Assembly: GCA_005879805.1 (NCBI GenBank)
Contig: VBKL01000078.1
Location: forward strand, 1 to 42,422
Source: Deltaproteobacteria bacterium
Lineage (GTDB): Bacteria > Myxococcota > Myxococcia > Myxococcales > 40CM-4-68-19
Reading direction: 5' to 3'
Length of the DNA stretch: 42,422 bases
The translations under genes and the position numbers were made by a program. The notes under the pieces were generated by a model. It did no database searches and was not told where the DNA came from. It saw only the letters and a program-made list of their open reading frames with translations. Positions 14,963 to 24,397 of this stretch are shown here, one piece after another. Within the stretch, counting starts at the first letter, position 1. Every line of letters begins with the position of its first letter.

Positions 14963-17433
14963 GTCGAGACCGGCTGCGCCTGCCAGATGTCGCGTGCGTA
15001 CTCCCGGATGGTCCGGTCGCTCGAGAACTTCCCCATCCGGGCGATGTTTAGGATCGCCATCTTCGTCCAGCGCTCGGGATCGAGATAAGCCTTCCCGACC
15101 GCTGCCTGACAGTCCACGTACGAACGGAAATCGGCGAGGAGCAGGTATGGGTCGTGCTCGAGCAGCGACTGCACCAGGGGCCGGAACAGCTCGGGGTGAT
15201 CAGGCTCGAAGAACCCCGAGTAGATGAGGTCGAGCACGGCCTTCAGCTCCGGGTCCTGATCGTAGCGGTCCCGCGGCCGGTACCCGCGCCGCCACAGGTC
15301 CTGCACCTCGTCGGCGGTGAGACCGAAGAGGAAGAAGTTCTCCTCGCCCACTTCCTCGCGGATCTCGATGTTGGCCCCATCGAGCGTGCCGATGGTGAGC
15401 GCGCCATTGAGGGCGAACTTCATGTTCCCGGTCCCGGACGCCTCCTTGCCCGCGGTGGAGATCTGCTCGGAGAGGTCGCTGCCGGGGAAGATCTTCTCCG
15501 CAAGCGAGACGCGGTAGTTGGGGAGGAAGACCACCTTGAGGCGCCCGGCGACCTGCGGGTCGACGTTGACGACTTCGCCAACGGAGTTGATGAGCTTGAT
15601 GATCATCTTCGCCGCGGCGTAGGCGGGTGCAGCCTTTCCACCGAAGATGAAGGTCCGCGGGACCATCTGGATCCCGGGATCCTTCTTGATCTGCAGGTAG
15701 AGCGCGACGATGTGCAGCACGTTGAGCAGCTGCCGCTTGTACTCGTGAAGCCGCTTCACCTGCACGTCGAAGAGCGAGCCGCGATCGATCTCGAGTTCGG
15801 TCTGCTTCTCGATGTAGGCGGCGAGCGCGTCCTTGTTGCGCTGCTTGATCTCGCGCACCTCGCGCCGGAAGGACTCGTCCTCGGCGAGCGGCTCGAGGCG
15901 GTGCAGCTCCTCGAGGTCGACGGGCCAGCCGTCTCCGATCCGGGCGGTGATGGCGTCGGCGAGGAGCGGGTTCGACTGGAGCAGCCACCTGCGCGGAGTC
16001 ACTCCGTTGGTCTTGTTGTTGAATCGCTCCGGAAACATCTCGTGGAAGTCGTGGAGCAGGTACTGCTCGAGGAGGCGGGTGTGGAGCGCGGCGACGCCGT
16101 TGACCGAATGCGACCCTACCACCGCGAGGTACGCCATGCGGATGCGGCGGGAGTGCGGGTCGACGGGATTGCCCTCGTCGATGAGCGACATGCGCGAGAT
16201 GCGCGGCTCGTCGTAGGGGAAGCGGCTCATCACCCGCCGCAGGAAGCGGCGATTGATCTCGTAGATGATGTTGAGGTGGCGGGGGAGGAGGCTGCCGAAG
16301 AGATCGACCGGCCAGGTCTCGAGCGCCTCGGAGAGCAGCGTGTGGTTCGTGTAGCCGAAGGTCGCGACCGTCAGGTCCCAGGCCTTCTCCCAGGGCAGGT
16401 CGTGCTCGTCGACGAAGATGCGCATCAGCTCGGGTATGGCGACCGCTGGATGCGTGTCGTTGAGCTGGATGGCGGTCTTCTCGGCGAAGTTGTCGAGCGA
16501 AGGGTGGCCGACCCGGTGCCGGCGTACGATGTCGTGGAGCGATGCGGCGACGAAGAAGTACTGCTGCCGTAGCCGCAATTCCTTGCCGAACATCTTCACG
16601 TCGGAGGGGTAGAGCACCTTGGAGATGGTCTCCGAGCGCGTCTTGTCGATCACGGCCTTTTCGTAATCGCCTTCGTTGAAGACGGTGAGATCGAAGTCGG
16701 CGCTCGCCCGCGCGCGCCAGAGGCGGAGCGTGTTGACGGTGTTGTTGTTGTAGCCGGCGATGGGCGTGTCGTACGCCATGCCGACCACCGTCTCCGCGGG
16801 CGTCCAGCGCACCTTCAAGCGGCCGCGATCGTCGTGGAACTCCTCCGTCCGCCCGCCGAACCCGACGTTGATCGAGTACTCGGGGCGCGCCGTCTCCCAG
16901 GGATTGGGCAAGCGCAGCCATTCGTCGGGCCGCTCGACCTGGTAGCCGTCCTTGATCTCCTGGTCGAACATCCCGAACTCGTAGCGGATGCCGTAGCCGT
17001 AGCCCGGGATGTCGAGCGTGGCCATCGAGTCGAGGAAGCAGGCGGCGAGCCTGCCGAGGCCGCCGTTGCCCAGACCGGCGTCGACCTCCTGCTCGAGCAG
17101 GTCGGTGATGTCGAGGCCGATCATCCGCATCGCTTCGCGGGCGGTCTCGTAGAGGCCGAGGTTGAGCAGGTTCGAGAGCAGCGCCCGCCCCATGAGGAAC
17201 TCGGCGGAGAGGTAATAGACGCGCTTGGCGTCGCGCCGGTAGTAGCGCTGCTGCGTCGCGATCCAGCGCTCGATGAGCCGGTCGCGGACGGTGAGCGCGA
17301 GCGAGAGGAAACGGTCGCGCGCCGTGGCCGAGTACTGGTCCTTGGCGAGCGAGTAGAGCAGGTGGTTCGTGAACGAGTGCAGGATTGCGGCGGACTCGTT
17401 CGGAGCCGGGGCGCGGAGGGGCCGGGACGCCAT
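14959..17433 (-). CDS. glgP: glycogen/starch/alpha-glucan phosphorylase
   Basis: An 824-residue, PLP-dependent phosphorylase that releases glucose 1-phosphate from glycogen. The N-terminal YYLSAEFLMGRALLSNL and GLGNGGLGRLAACFLDS blocks and the PLP site EASGTGNMKFALNGALT (PLP lysine K672) are all present, and the length is the family's usual one. The start ATG at 17433 is well placed; conserved sequence begins within 30 residues. The enzyme acts in the cytoplasm. No glgA, glgB or glgC is within the window, so its partners must be elsewhere. The next gene downstream overlaps its stop by 4 bp. Confidence 0.97.
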   Translation of the reverse strand: MASRPLRAPAPNESAAILHSFTNHLLYSLAKDQYSATARDRFLSLALTVRDRLIERWIATQQRYYRRDAKRVYYLSAEFLMGRALLSNLLNLGLYETAREAMRMIGLDITDLLEQEVDAGLGNGGLGRLAACFLDSMATLDIPGYGYGIRYEFGMFDQEIKDGYQVERPDEWLRLPNPWETARPEYSINVGFGGRTEEFHDDRGRLKVRWTPAETVVGMAYDTPIAGYNNNTVNTLRLWRARASADFDLTVFNEGDYEKAVIDKTRSETISKVLYPSDVKMFGKELRLRQQYFFVAASLHDIVRRHRVGHPSLDNFAEKTAIQLNDTHPAVAIPELMRIFVDEHDLPWEKAWDLTVATFGYTNHTLLSEALETWPVDLFGSLLPRHLNIIYEINRRFLRRVMSRFPYDEPRISRMSLIDEGNPVDPHSRRIRMAYLAVVGSHSVNGVAALHTRLLEQYLLHDFHEMFPERFNNKTNGVTPRRWLLQSNPLLADAITARIGDGWPVDLEELHRLEPLAEDESFRREVREIKQRNKDALAAYIEKQTELEIDRGSLFDVQVKRLHEYKRQLLNVLHIVALYLQIKKDPGIQMVPRTFIFGGKAAPAYAAAKMIIKLINSVGEVVNVDPQVAGRLKVVFLPNYRVSLAEKIFPGSDLSEQISTAGKEASGTGNMKFALNGALTIGTLDGANIEIREEVGEENFFLFGLTADEVQDLWRRGYRPRDRYDQDPELKAVLDLIYSGFFEPDHPELFRPLVQSLLEHDPYLLLADFRSYVDCQAAVGKAYLDPERWTKMAILNIARMGKFSSDRTIREYARDIWQAQPVST

Positions 17434-17452
17434 GGCCCCGCACTTTACCGAA

Positions 17453-18370
17453 TTAGCGCCACTGAAACTCTTTCTTCTTCTTTTTCGGCTCGGCGGCTGC
17501 CGCTACGCGCTGCGATTTCGCCTCTTCCCGGACGATGGTCGCCCAGGCCTGCTTGCGGCGTCCGAGCGGATCCACGACCAGGACGGCGACCTTCTGCGCG
17601 CCGTCGTGCAAGGGAACCTGCGCGGTGAAGGAGCCGTTCGGTTCTACGTCGACCGGACGCCCCTGGATGAAGACGCGGCTCCCGGGGTCGACCTTTCCGC
17701 TCACCGGAACGGCCTCCTTGCTGGTCAGATCCTCGGGCCAGCGGACGGAGAGGAGCACGCGGCGCAGCGCCAGCGCGGGGGCGCTCAGCTCGCCCTTCTC
17801 GATGCGGCTGATCTGACCCGGCTTCACTTCCACCTGCCTGGTAGCGGCAACGAGGTTCACCGAGCCGGAGACCGCGGCGACCGAGACGACGCCGCGGCCG
17901 TCGGCGGTGACGAAGAAGTGGCCGCCCGTGGAGCGCGCGACCGCGTCGGTGCCTTCCATCTCGACGTCGAGAGCGCCGCGCCCGGGCTCGACGTCGGATT
18001 CGACGGCGCCGCGGACCTGGGCGCGCATCGAGCTCTTGCCGGTCTCCTTGACGCGGACCGCGGACGATTCGTGCAGCCGCATGTGCACCGGGCCGAGCCC
18101 CAGCTCCGCCTCGCCCGCTTCGGTGCGCAGCGCATCGCTCGGCACCAGCTGGTCGCCGACGCGCGCGTCGGACCACCCGCCGCCGTTGCGGGAGAGCTCG
18201 ACCTTGCCGGTGCGGGCGAGCACCACGGCGGCGATCGTTCCTGGCGCGACCGCCTGCTTCGTCGCGCTCGGGGTCCCCACCTCGGGCGCGGGCGCGGAAC
18301 GCCGGCAGCCCGTCGCGCAAGCGACGAGCAGCAGCGCCATCAGCGCCCTGCGCACTCCCCGGTCGCTCAT
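17453..18370 (-). CDS. FecR-domain lipoprotein
   Basis: A 305-residue exported protein. The signal MALLLVACATGC is a good lipobox. A FecR-like segment follows (GKVELSRNGGGWSDARVGDQL, then RTEAGEAELGLGPVHMRLHESSAVRV), which is a beta-helical domain found in periplasmic sensors and in many myxobacterial lipoproteins. A second beta-domain near the C-terminus (VPVSGKVDPGSRVFIQG, then VPLHDGAQKVAVLVVDPLG) resembles an Ig/glucodextranase-B-like fold. The tail is lysine-rich (KKKKKEF). No FecI-type sigma factor is adjacent, so it is probably a structural or surface protein rather than an anti-sigma factor. Start ATG at 18370. Confidence 0.8.
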   Translation of the reverse strand: MSDRGVRRALMALLLVACATGCRRSAPAPEVGTPSATKQAVAPGTIAAVVLARTGKVELSRNGGGWSDARVGDQLVPSDALRTEAGEAELGLGPVHMRLHESSAVRVKETGKSSMRAQVRGAVESDVEPGRGALDVEMEGTDAVARSTGGHFFVTADGRGVVSVAAVSGSVNLVAATRQVEVKPGQISRIEKGELSAPALALRRVLLSVRWPEDLTSKEAVPVSGKVDPGSRVFIQGRPVDVEPNGSFTAQVPLHDGAQKVAVLVVDPLGRRKQAWATIVREEAKSQRVAAAAEPKKKKKEFQWR

Positions 18371-18440
18371 GGAGGTAAAGATTAGGCGTTTGGACCAAGG
18401 CGCCGCAAAGGAGGAGCTGGCGGTGCGGGTGGGTGCAGCG

Positions 18441-18461
18441 GCTCCGCCGCCCCCGCGGAGC
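18441..18461. repeat. strong GC hairpin in the FecR/diguanylate cyclase intergenic gap
   Basis: GCTCCGC, a seven-base loop and GCGGAGC form a perfect 7-bp stem between two divergent genes. There is no T run. It could be an operator or a 5'-UTR structure of the diguanylate cyclase mRNA. Confidence 0.3.
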
Positions 18462-18540
18462 ACACCCGGCGGGCGGCACGGTCGTGGGTAGGCGCGCGAA
18501 TTCCTTGTCCGTAGTCCGTTCGCAATGGAAAGATCCCAGC

Positions 18541-20505
18541 ATGCGATTGGGGGTCAAGCTCGCCTTGCTTCTCGCTTGCGCGAGCGCAGCGCCTCTCACG
18601 CTCGCGACCATCTTCACGCTTCCCTCCGGGCAGCGTGAGCTGCGCGGCCAGCTCGACCAGATCCACGCCCTCGCCGCGCGCGAGCTGGCCGACCAGGTCC
18701 AGCGCGCGCTCCTCGACAAGCTCGACGCGCTCACTCTCGCCACCCGTTCCTTGCGGCTCGCCAACCTGGATCAGGAAGCGCGCCAGCGGGCGCTGCTCCT
18801 CATCTACCAGCAGACCAAGGGCGCCGACGTGGTCGGGCTCTTCGACGAGAAGGGCGATGCGATCGTCGATCCCGTCCGCTTCGACACGGAGCGCGGCGGC
18901 GGGTCGCCCGATCACGAGGCGGTCGGAAAGGGCGCCCTGGCCATCTACGCGGGCAACGTTCCCTTCCGCGAGGCGCTGCGCACCCGCGACATGGTGATCG
19001 GCCCGCCCTACGCTCTGCCTGACAGCGCAGGCGATCCCATCTCCCGCCTGGTGCTCGCGCTGCCCGTCGAAGGCGCGCGCGGCGCCCGCTGGGTACTGGC
19101 AGTGGAGATCTCGCTCCGTTCGCTGTCCGAGCGATTTGCCCGCGTGCGCGTGGGTGGCTCGAGCGCCTTCCTGGTGGACGGCAGCGGTCGCGCCATCCTC
19201 CATCCCGACGCGGCGGTGCGCGGGTCGCGCAAGGATCTTTCGACCCATCCGATTCTCACCGGCCGTGGCGATTCGCGCTGGCTGGGCGCGAGCGCCGACG
19301 TGCCCATCGCCGGATGGAAGGTCGTCGTCGAGCAGGAGGCGAGCGAAGCGCTCCGGCCCCTCCGCAAGCTGGCGCTCCGGGCGGCCTTCTGGATGGCGCT
19401 GGCGCTCATCGCCGCGCTCGCCGTCGGATCGATGACCGTCCGCGCCGTCACGAAGCCCGTGGCGCGTCTCCGCGCTGCCGCCGAGCAGGTCGCCGAAGGC
19501 AAGCTCGACGCCGAGGTGGAGGTGACGGGCCACGACGAGCTTTCCCAGCTCGGACGGACCTTCAACGAGATGCTGAGCGGCTTGCGCGAGCGCGCCCGTC
19601 TCGAGGCGACCCTGGAGATCAGCACCACCCTCGAGCTGAAGGGCGTGCTCGAACGCCTCCTCGACGGACTCGCGCGCGTCGTGACCTACCAGCGCGCCGC
19701 CGTGCTCTTGCGCCGCGGGGATCGCTATCGCGTGTCCGCGGAGCGGGGCTACGAGGGACCCCACCACTCCGGGCTTCTCGAGGAGATCGCGCCGGGCGGC
19801 CCGGTCGATCGAGCGCTGCGCAGCGAAGAGCCCGCGGTCTGCGACGGGGAGGCTTGCCTGGCGATTCCCATGCTCGCGCGCGGTGAAGTGATCGGCGTCC
19901 TCGTCCTGGAAGGCGAGGGCTACGACGCCGAGCGCGCGCGCATCGCCGTCTCCTTCACGCAGCCGGCCGTCATCGCGGTGGAGAACGCGCGCCTCTTCGA
20001 CGAGGTGCAGCGCCTCGCCACCGAGGACGAGCTGACGCACGCGTACACGCGCCGCCATTTCATGGATCTCGCCAAGCTGCAGATCGAGAGCGCGCGGCGG
20101 TTCAAGCAGCCGCTCGCGGCGATGATGCTCGACGTCGACCGCTTCAAGCAGGTGAACGACACCTACGGACACGCCATCGGCGATCAGGTGCTGAAGGCGG
20201 TCGCCGAGCGGGTGAAGAAATCGCTCCGCGTCATCGACGTCTTCGGACGCACGGGCGGCGAGGAATTCGCCATCGTGCTGCCGGGCGCCTCGCACGAGGC
20301 GGCGGTCGGCATCCTCGCCGAGCGCATCCGGCACGTGGTGGCGGACGAGCCCATCGTCACCGACGAGGGCGAAGTGCACGTCACCATCAGCGTCGGCGTG
20401 GCGAGCGCGCACCCCGGCTGCGAAGACCTCGGGTCGCTCCTCAAGGCCGCCGACGCCGCTCTCTACGAGGCGAAGCGCGGCGGCCGCAACCGCGTCGCCA
20501 GCTAG
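18541..20505 (+). CDS. membrane diguanylate cyclase (sensor-HAMP-GAF-GGDEF)
   Basis: A 654-residue c-di-GMP synthase. A first transmembrane segment (about residues 5-25) is followed by an extracytoplasmic Cache-like sensor to about 280. Then come a second transmembrane segment (about 281-300), a HAMP domain (TKPVARLRAAAEQVAEGKLDAEVEV), a GAF-like domain (about 370-495) and a C-terminal GGDEF domain. The active site is GGEEF (572-576), which is a functional variant, and the metal/substrate motif DVDRFKQVNDTYGH is intact. The product-inhibition site RxxD is present as RVID (563-566), exactly five residues before GGEEF. No EAL domain. I chose the ATG at 18541, which starts straight into the first membrane segment. 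The gene is convergent with the DUF2231-like gene, 13 bp apart. Confidence 0.93.
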   Translation: MRLGVKLALLLACASAAPLTLATIFTLPSGQRELRGQLDQIHALAARELADQVQRALLDKLDALTLATRSLRLANLDQEARQRALLLIYQQTKGADVVGLFDEKGDAIVDPVRFDTERGGGSPDHEAVGKGALAIYAGNVPFREALRTRDMVIGPPYALPDSAGDPISRLVLALPVEGARGARWVLAVEISLRSLSERFARVRVGGSSAFLVDGSGRAILHPDAAVRGSRKDLSTHPILTGRGDSRWLGASADVPIAGWKVVVEQEASEALRPLRKLALRAAFWMALALIAALAVGSMTVRAVTKPVARLRAAAEQVAEGKLDAEVEVTGHDELSQLGRTFNEMLSGLRERARLEATLEISTTLELKGVLERLLDGLARVVTYQRAAVLLRRGDRYRVSAERGYEGPHHSGLLEEIAPGGPVDRALRSEEPAVCDGEACLAIPMLARGEVIGVLVLEGEGYDAERARIAVSFTQPAVIAVENARLFDEVQRLATEDELTHAYTRRHFMDLAKLQIESARRFKQPLAAMMLDVDRFKQVNDTYGHAIGDQVLKAVAERVKKSLRVIDVFGRTGGEEFAIVLPGASHEAAVGILAERIRHVVADEPIVTDEGEVHVTISVGVASAHPGCEDLGSLLKAADAALYEAKRGGRNRVAS

Positions 20506-20518
20506 AACGACGCTCGCA

Positions 20519-21112
20519 TCACGCGCCGAGGGAGAGCGCGCGGCGCGTGAGCCGCTCCTCTCCCGTCGCGACCTTCTTGGCTCCGCGCATCGCCCAGACG
20601 AATCCGTTGGCCACGTCCTTCAAGAAGCGGCTCGGCGACTCGCGCGTGACGAGCTCCGGGCTGTCTTTCACGCCTTCTCCCTGCGCGGCGGCCATGCGTT
20701 TCACCCCGACGCCGCGCGCGTAGACGAGCTCGCCGCCGAGCCAGCCAGTAAAGAGGGTCGCTGCCACCGCCCCGAGCGCGACGAAGGCAGAGGTGATCGT
20801 CGGCCGGTGCTTGGCGCGGAATCCGAGCATGCTCGCCGCACCGAGCGTCACGATGACGTTGCCCAGGCCATGAATGAGCATCGCCTGCTCGACGTTCTGG
20901 TCGGTGATTTTGACCTCCTGGGAGGCGGCGAGGCCCGTCGCGCCGGCGGCCAGGCCGCCGAGCGTGCCCAAGCTCCACAGCGTGCGTGCAGTGTGGTCGA
21001 GGAAGCGGTCGTGCTTCAGGGCGCAGACAAGGTCGAGGCCGGCCGCCACGGGCAAGAGGCCGAGCGGGGCGTGGATGAGCGTGGGGTGCAGTTCGTGCAG
21101 TCGGATCGCCAT
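20519..21112 (-). CDS. DUF2231-like membrane protein
   Basis: A 197-residue protein with four likely membrane segments. The opening LHELHPTLIHAPLGLLPVAAGLDLV, with its HPTLIHAPLG motif, is typical of DUF2231 proteins. Histidines at HP and IHA and another later (LIHGLGN) could bind a cofactor, but the function of the family is unknown to me. The C-terminal 50 residues are soluble and basic. I chose the ATG at 21112, with GGGAG 12 bp upstream; an ATG at 21169 in the same frame would add 19 residues (MHKAQSLPILDRY...). Confidence 0.75.
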   Translation of the reverse strand: MAIRLHELHPTLIHAPLGLLPVAAGLDLVCALKHDRFLDHTARTLWSLGTLGGLAAGATGLAASQEVKITDQNVEQAMLIHGLGNVIVTLGAASMLGFRAKHRPTITSAFVALGAVAATLFTGWLGGELVYARGVGVKRMAAAQGEGVKDSPELVTRESPSRFLKDVANGFVWAMRGAKKVATGEERLTRRALSLGA

Positions 21113-21192
21113 GGCGTCGTCTCCCGGGGTGTATCGATCCAGGATGGGTAGCGATTGGGCCTTGTGCATCCCGGCCGCTACCGGCTGCGGGC

Positions 21193-22221
21193 TCAGGGAT
21201 GCGCGGCGCGGAAGCGCGTGCTGCCATGCGCGGCCCGGCTCCGGGCAAGAGCGTCCTTCGCCCGCGACGGCTCGGGCCTCAGCGGCGGAGCGGTCGCCCC
21301 GGCCAGGACCTCGACGCAGCCGCGCACGCTGCGTGCGAGCGCCGGCAGGTCGTAGCCGCCCTCGAGCGTGAGCACCAGCCGATCCTTGCAGTGCCGATCG
21401 GCGACCGCTTTCACCGCTCCGCAGAGCGCCGCGAAGCCGTCGCTCGTCACCGCCATCCCCGCCAGCGGATCGTCCTGGTGCGCGTCGAAACCGGCCGAGA
21501 CGAGCACCAGCTCGGGCTTGTACTCGTCGGCGAGCGGCAGGAGCAGATCGGCGAAGACCGCCGCGTAGTCCTCGTCGCCGCAGCCGGCGGGCAGCGGGAC
21601 GTTCACGGTGTAGCCCGCGCCCGGCCCCGCCCCTGTCTCGCTCTCGTGCCCGGTTCCGGGGTAGAGCGGCCACTGGTGAGTGCTCATGAAGAAGAGGTCG
21701 GATCGGGCGTAGAAGCTGTGCTGGGTGCCGTTCCCGTGGTGGACGTCCCAGTCGACGCAGAGGACGCGCGAAAGCCCTCGCGCGTGCGCCTCCGCCGCGG
21801 CGATCGCGACGTTGTTGAAAAGGCAGAAACCCATGGCCCGGGTGGCCTCGGCGTGGTGCCCGGGCGGCCGCACGAGCGCGAACGCGCCCTGCGCGGATCC
21901 GTCGAGCACACGCCGGACCGCTTCGCAGGCGGCGCCCGCCGCGAGAACCGCGGCGTCGATCGATCCAGCGCTGGTCGCGGTGTCGGGATCGAGCCGGACC
22001 CGCCGGCCTTGCAGGCCGAGGATCTCGCGGACATACGCCTCTCCGTGGATGCGGGCGAGTTGCTCCTCGGTCGCGCGGGGCGGAGTCGCGACTTCGGTGC
22101 CGGCGACGGGATGCCCGCTCAGGTCGCGCCAGATCGCCTCCAGGCGGCCCGGGGACTCCGGGTGGCGCGACCCCGGATCGTGGCGCAAGTACGCATCGTC
22201 ATAGAAGAGGAGCGTGGCCAC
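21193..22221 (-). CDS. histone deacetylase-family / AcuC-like deacetylase
   Basis: A 342-residue zinc-dependent deacetylase of the arginase/HDAC fold. Active-site blocks are [22 protein letters not shown] (the histidine pair), [11 protein letters not shown] (zinc ligands Asp and His) and [15 protein letters not shown] (zinc Asp). In bacteria such enzymes remove acetyl groups from proteins, polyamines or small molecules. The substrate is not set by the sequence. The start is a GTG at 22221. The C-terminal 35 residues (after LAGATAPPL) are Arg/Ala-rich and not part of the fold. It lies 30 bp downstream of the radical SAM gene on the same strand. Confidence 0.92.
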   Translation of the reverse strand: MATLLFYDDAYLRHDPGSRHPESPGRLEAIWRDLSGHPVAGTEVATPPRATEEQLARIHGEAYVREILGLQGRRVRLDPDTATSAGSIDAAVLAAGAACEAVRRVLDGSAQGAFALVRPPGHHAEATRAMGFCLFNNVAIAAAEAHARGLSRVLCVDWDVHHGNGTQHSFYARSDLFFMSTHQWPLYPGTGHESETGAGPGAGYTVNVPLPAGCGDEDYAAVFADLLLPLADEYKPELVLVSAGFDAHQDDPLAGMAVTSDGFAALCGAVKAVADRHCKDRLVLTLEGGYDLPALARSVRGCVEVLAGATAPPLRPEPSRAKDALARSRAAHGSTRFRAAHP

Positions 22222-22251
22222 GGTGCCCGAGTCTAATCCTGCTGCGGGGCT

Positions 22252-24309
22252 CTACAAGAGCGGCAATTGTCGGCCCGGCCGATCGGGGCGCCGGAAGGTG
22301 CTGGCGGGTTCGCGCTCGCTGCCGAAGCCCGTGGCAATCCCCACACGCCGTGCGGTCGTCTCGAAGAGGTCGCGCACCGTCTCCGCGTAGGTTCCCTGGC
22401 CGCGCCCGCGCACGCCGAAGCGGGAATCGTAGAGCTTCCCGCCCCGCGCCTCTCGGATGCGCGACAACACCCTCTCCGCGCGGAGCGGAAGCTGCTCGCG
22501 TAGCCGCTCCTCGAAAACTTGGGCGACGCTCCCGGGAAGGCGCAGGAAGACGAACCCGGCCCATTGCGCGCCCGCCTTCGCCGCCGCCTCGAGGATGGCG
22601 GGGATGTCGGCGTCGCCGAGGCCGGGAATCATCGGCGCGACATTCACGCCGACGTCGATCCCGGCGGCCGCGAGCCGGGCGACCGTCTCCATGCGGCGTT
22701 GCGGCGTCGGGACTTGCGGCTCGAGGGCGCGGGCGTGATCGCGGTCCCAGAGCGGGATGCTCACCGATACGGAAACGCGAGCCACTCTGGAAAGCTCGGT
22801 CAACAGATCCATGTCGCGCTCGACCAGCGGCGCCTTGGTGATGATGCAGACCGGATTGCGATAGTCCCGGCACACTTCCAGGCAGCCGCGCGTCAGTTGG
22901 TAGCTCGCCTCGAGCGGCTGGTAGCAATCCGTCACGCCGCTGAAGGCGACCAATTCGCCTTTCCAGGAGCGACGCTCGAAGGCCTCGCGCAAGAGCCGCG
23001 GCGCTTCGGGCTTGACGGTGATCTTCCGCTCGAAGTCGGTACCGGCGCCGAGGCCGAGGTACTCGTGCGTGGGGCGGGCGTAGCAGTTGTGGCTCACCAC
23101 CCCGTTGGCGATGAAATCGCCCGTTCGGGTAGCGATGTCGAACATCGGCAATTCCAAACCGAGGGGTTCAACCGAAACGACTCTCAAGGGGGCATCGCTC
23201 TTCAGCGCGGTTCCCTCGATGACTCGTTTGCGCGCAATCGAAGGCGAAACAGTATGCAGGAACCGGAGTCGCTCTCTCAGCCCGCCGCGGACTCGGATGT
23301 TGCTCGCGACGTTCCCCCCCGCCGGCGGCTCCAACACGGCATCAAATCCGAGCCGCTCGAGCGCGATACTCGTTTCATGAAGGATGCGAGGATTCGTGTT
23401 CGAGATGCGCAATACACCGCAGCTCAATGAGCCTTCCGCATCGAAAATCCCCGCCAAGAACCCTTTGGACCAATCCAACGTCGGTTGCGACGGCCATTCG
23501 CACAGTTCCTGCAATCGTTCGACACTGGCGCGCGCATGGGTGCGGATTCCCAGCACGCGCTTCCGCGTTGCGGCAGCTTCGGCAAACACGAACTCGCGCG
23601 TCTCGATCTCCAACTCCTGCAAATATGAACGCGCCTGCCGAAGAGGCTCCAGGTCGATGAGGGCGAGGCGAAAGTGCCACTGGTCGCCGTGCACACGACC
23701 TGGCCGCGAATACCGATGAATTGCCAGATGACCATCGCCACGGACGAGCCCACAGAGATAACCGGACTTGTAGTCCATGGTCTTCTCTGGGAGGGCCGCG
23801 AACTTACCGATGCCCAGAAGCGAGTTATTCTTCGTCAGCGCCGGACGAGCGATTCCGTCGCGTGTCACGTATTTCCAGCCGCGCTCTGTGAGAAACCGGT
23901 GATCCGCACTGGCGATCAACTCCGTGCCGTCTTCTAGCAGGACGCGGTAGGCTTGTTTCGATGTCTTCCAGATATGCAGTACTTCCGTACGTACGTATCG
24001 CCTATACCGACCCTTCAGGATTGTTCCGTAAACGCGGTCCCCCGCGTTTAGGTTCCGCAGCGGGACAGGTAGCCCGTCGCCGCCTAGAATGGCCGTGTCT
24101 CCCGACAGGCAGTACGCGCACGCGTGGAGGCACCCGCGGTACGGGTTCACGCTCCAGCTGAAACCGACGTCGGGGCTGTCGTTGGTGGCGAGGATCTCGC
24201 GGGTGTGATCCTCGTAGACCTCGAGCCGCGCCGGCGGGATCTCGTCGAGATACTCGACCGAGGTGGAGAGCCACGGGTTCGGTGGATTGGAGATCGGCTG
24301 CAGCGGCAC
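22252..24309 (-). CDS. intein-containing PA0069/Rv2578c-family radical SAM protein
   Basis: A 685-residue precursor. The host protein is residues 1-66 joined to 409-685, about 343 residues, the normal family length. The family signature is WSVNPYRGCLHAC before the intein and CYARPTHEYLGLGAGTDFE after it. The 4Fe-4S motif CxxxCxxC is C60, C64 and a third Cys supplied by C409 only after splicing. In the precursor that position is filled by the intein's own first residue, C67. The reaction of this family is unknown; it is distantly like spore photoproduct lyase-type proteins. The C-terminal half (DCYQPLEASYQLTRGCLEVC) is intact. Start GTG at 24309, with no strong Shine-Dalgarno. It is followed by the HDAC-family gene. 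Confidence 0.93.
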   Translation of the reverse strand: MPLQPISNPPNPWLSTSVEYLDEIPPARLEVYEDHTREILATNDSPDVGFSWSVNPYRGCLHACAYCLSGDTAILGGDGLPVPLRNLNAGDRVYGTILKGRYRRYVRTEVLHIWKTSKQAYRVLLEDGTELIASADHRFLTERGWKYVTRDGIARPALTKNNSLLGIGKFAALPEKTMDYKSGYLCGLVRGDGHLAIHRYSRPGRVHGDQWHFRLALIDLEPLRQARSYLQELEIETREFVFAEAAATRKRVLGIRTHARASVERLQELCEWPSQPTLDWSKGFLAGIFDAEGSLSCGVLRISNTNPRILHETSIALERLGFDAVLEPPAGGNVASNIRVRGGLRERLRFLHTVSPSIARKRVIEGTALKSDAPLRVVSVEPLGLELPMFDIATRTGDFIANGVVSHNCYARPTHEYLGLGAGTDFERKITVKPEAPRLLREAFERRSWKGELVAFSGVTDCYQPLEASYQLTRGCLEVCRDYRNPVCIITKAPLVERDMDLLTELSRVARVSVSVSIPLWDRDHARALEPQVPTPQRRMETVARLAAAGIDVGVNVAPMIPGLGDADIPAILEAAAKAGAQWAGFVFLRLPGSVAQVFEERLREQLPLRAERVLSRIREARGGKLYDSRFGVRGRGQGTYAETVRDLFETTARRVGIATGFGSEREPASTFRRPDRPGRQLPLL
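23086..24111 (-). mobile_element. intein with LAGLIDADG homing endonuclease
   Basis: An in-frame insertion of 342 codons, residues 67-408 of the precursor. Splicing blocks are complete: block A CLSGDTAILGGDGLPV with nucleophile Cys1, block B LIASADHRFLT (S134-x-x-H137 where Thr-x-x-His is usual), block F MFDIATRTGDFIANG, block G VVSHN and then Cys+1 of the host. The endonuclease has two LAGLIDADG helices, GYLCGLVRGDG (catalytic D192) and GFLAGIFDAEG (catalytic E292), so it is probably active. A sampled stretch (23941-24000) is about 50% GC, far below the host gene, and the codons are A/T-rich, which supports horizontal arrival. As a mobile element it would spread by homing into intein-less alleles. 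Confidence 0.95.
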
Positions 24310-24397
24310 GCCGCGAAGGCACCACGGAACGGATGTTCAGTCAAGCAGCGCAGGCCATCGCGCGTCCGGTTCGCGACCGGTCTGCGAAATCGTCGTC

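Noticed and set aside
17453-18370. FecR-like lipoprotein as an anti-sigma factor of an iron-uptake system
   Set aside because: No FecI-type sigma factor or TonB receptor gene is adjacent, and the protein has a lipobox rather than a cytoplasmic anti-sigma domain.
18382-20412. A 676-codon minus-strand frame opposite the diguanylate cyclase
   Set aside because: The GGDEF, HAMP and membrane segments on the plus strand are unambiguous; the antisense product is a charged, featureless chain.
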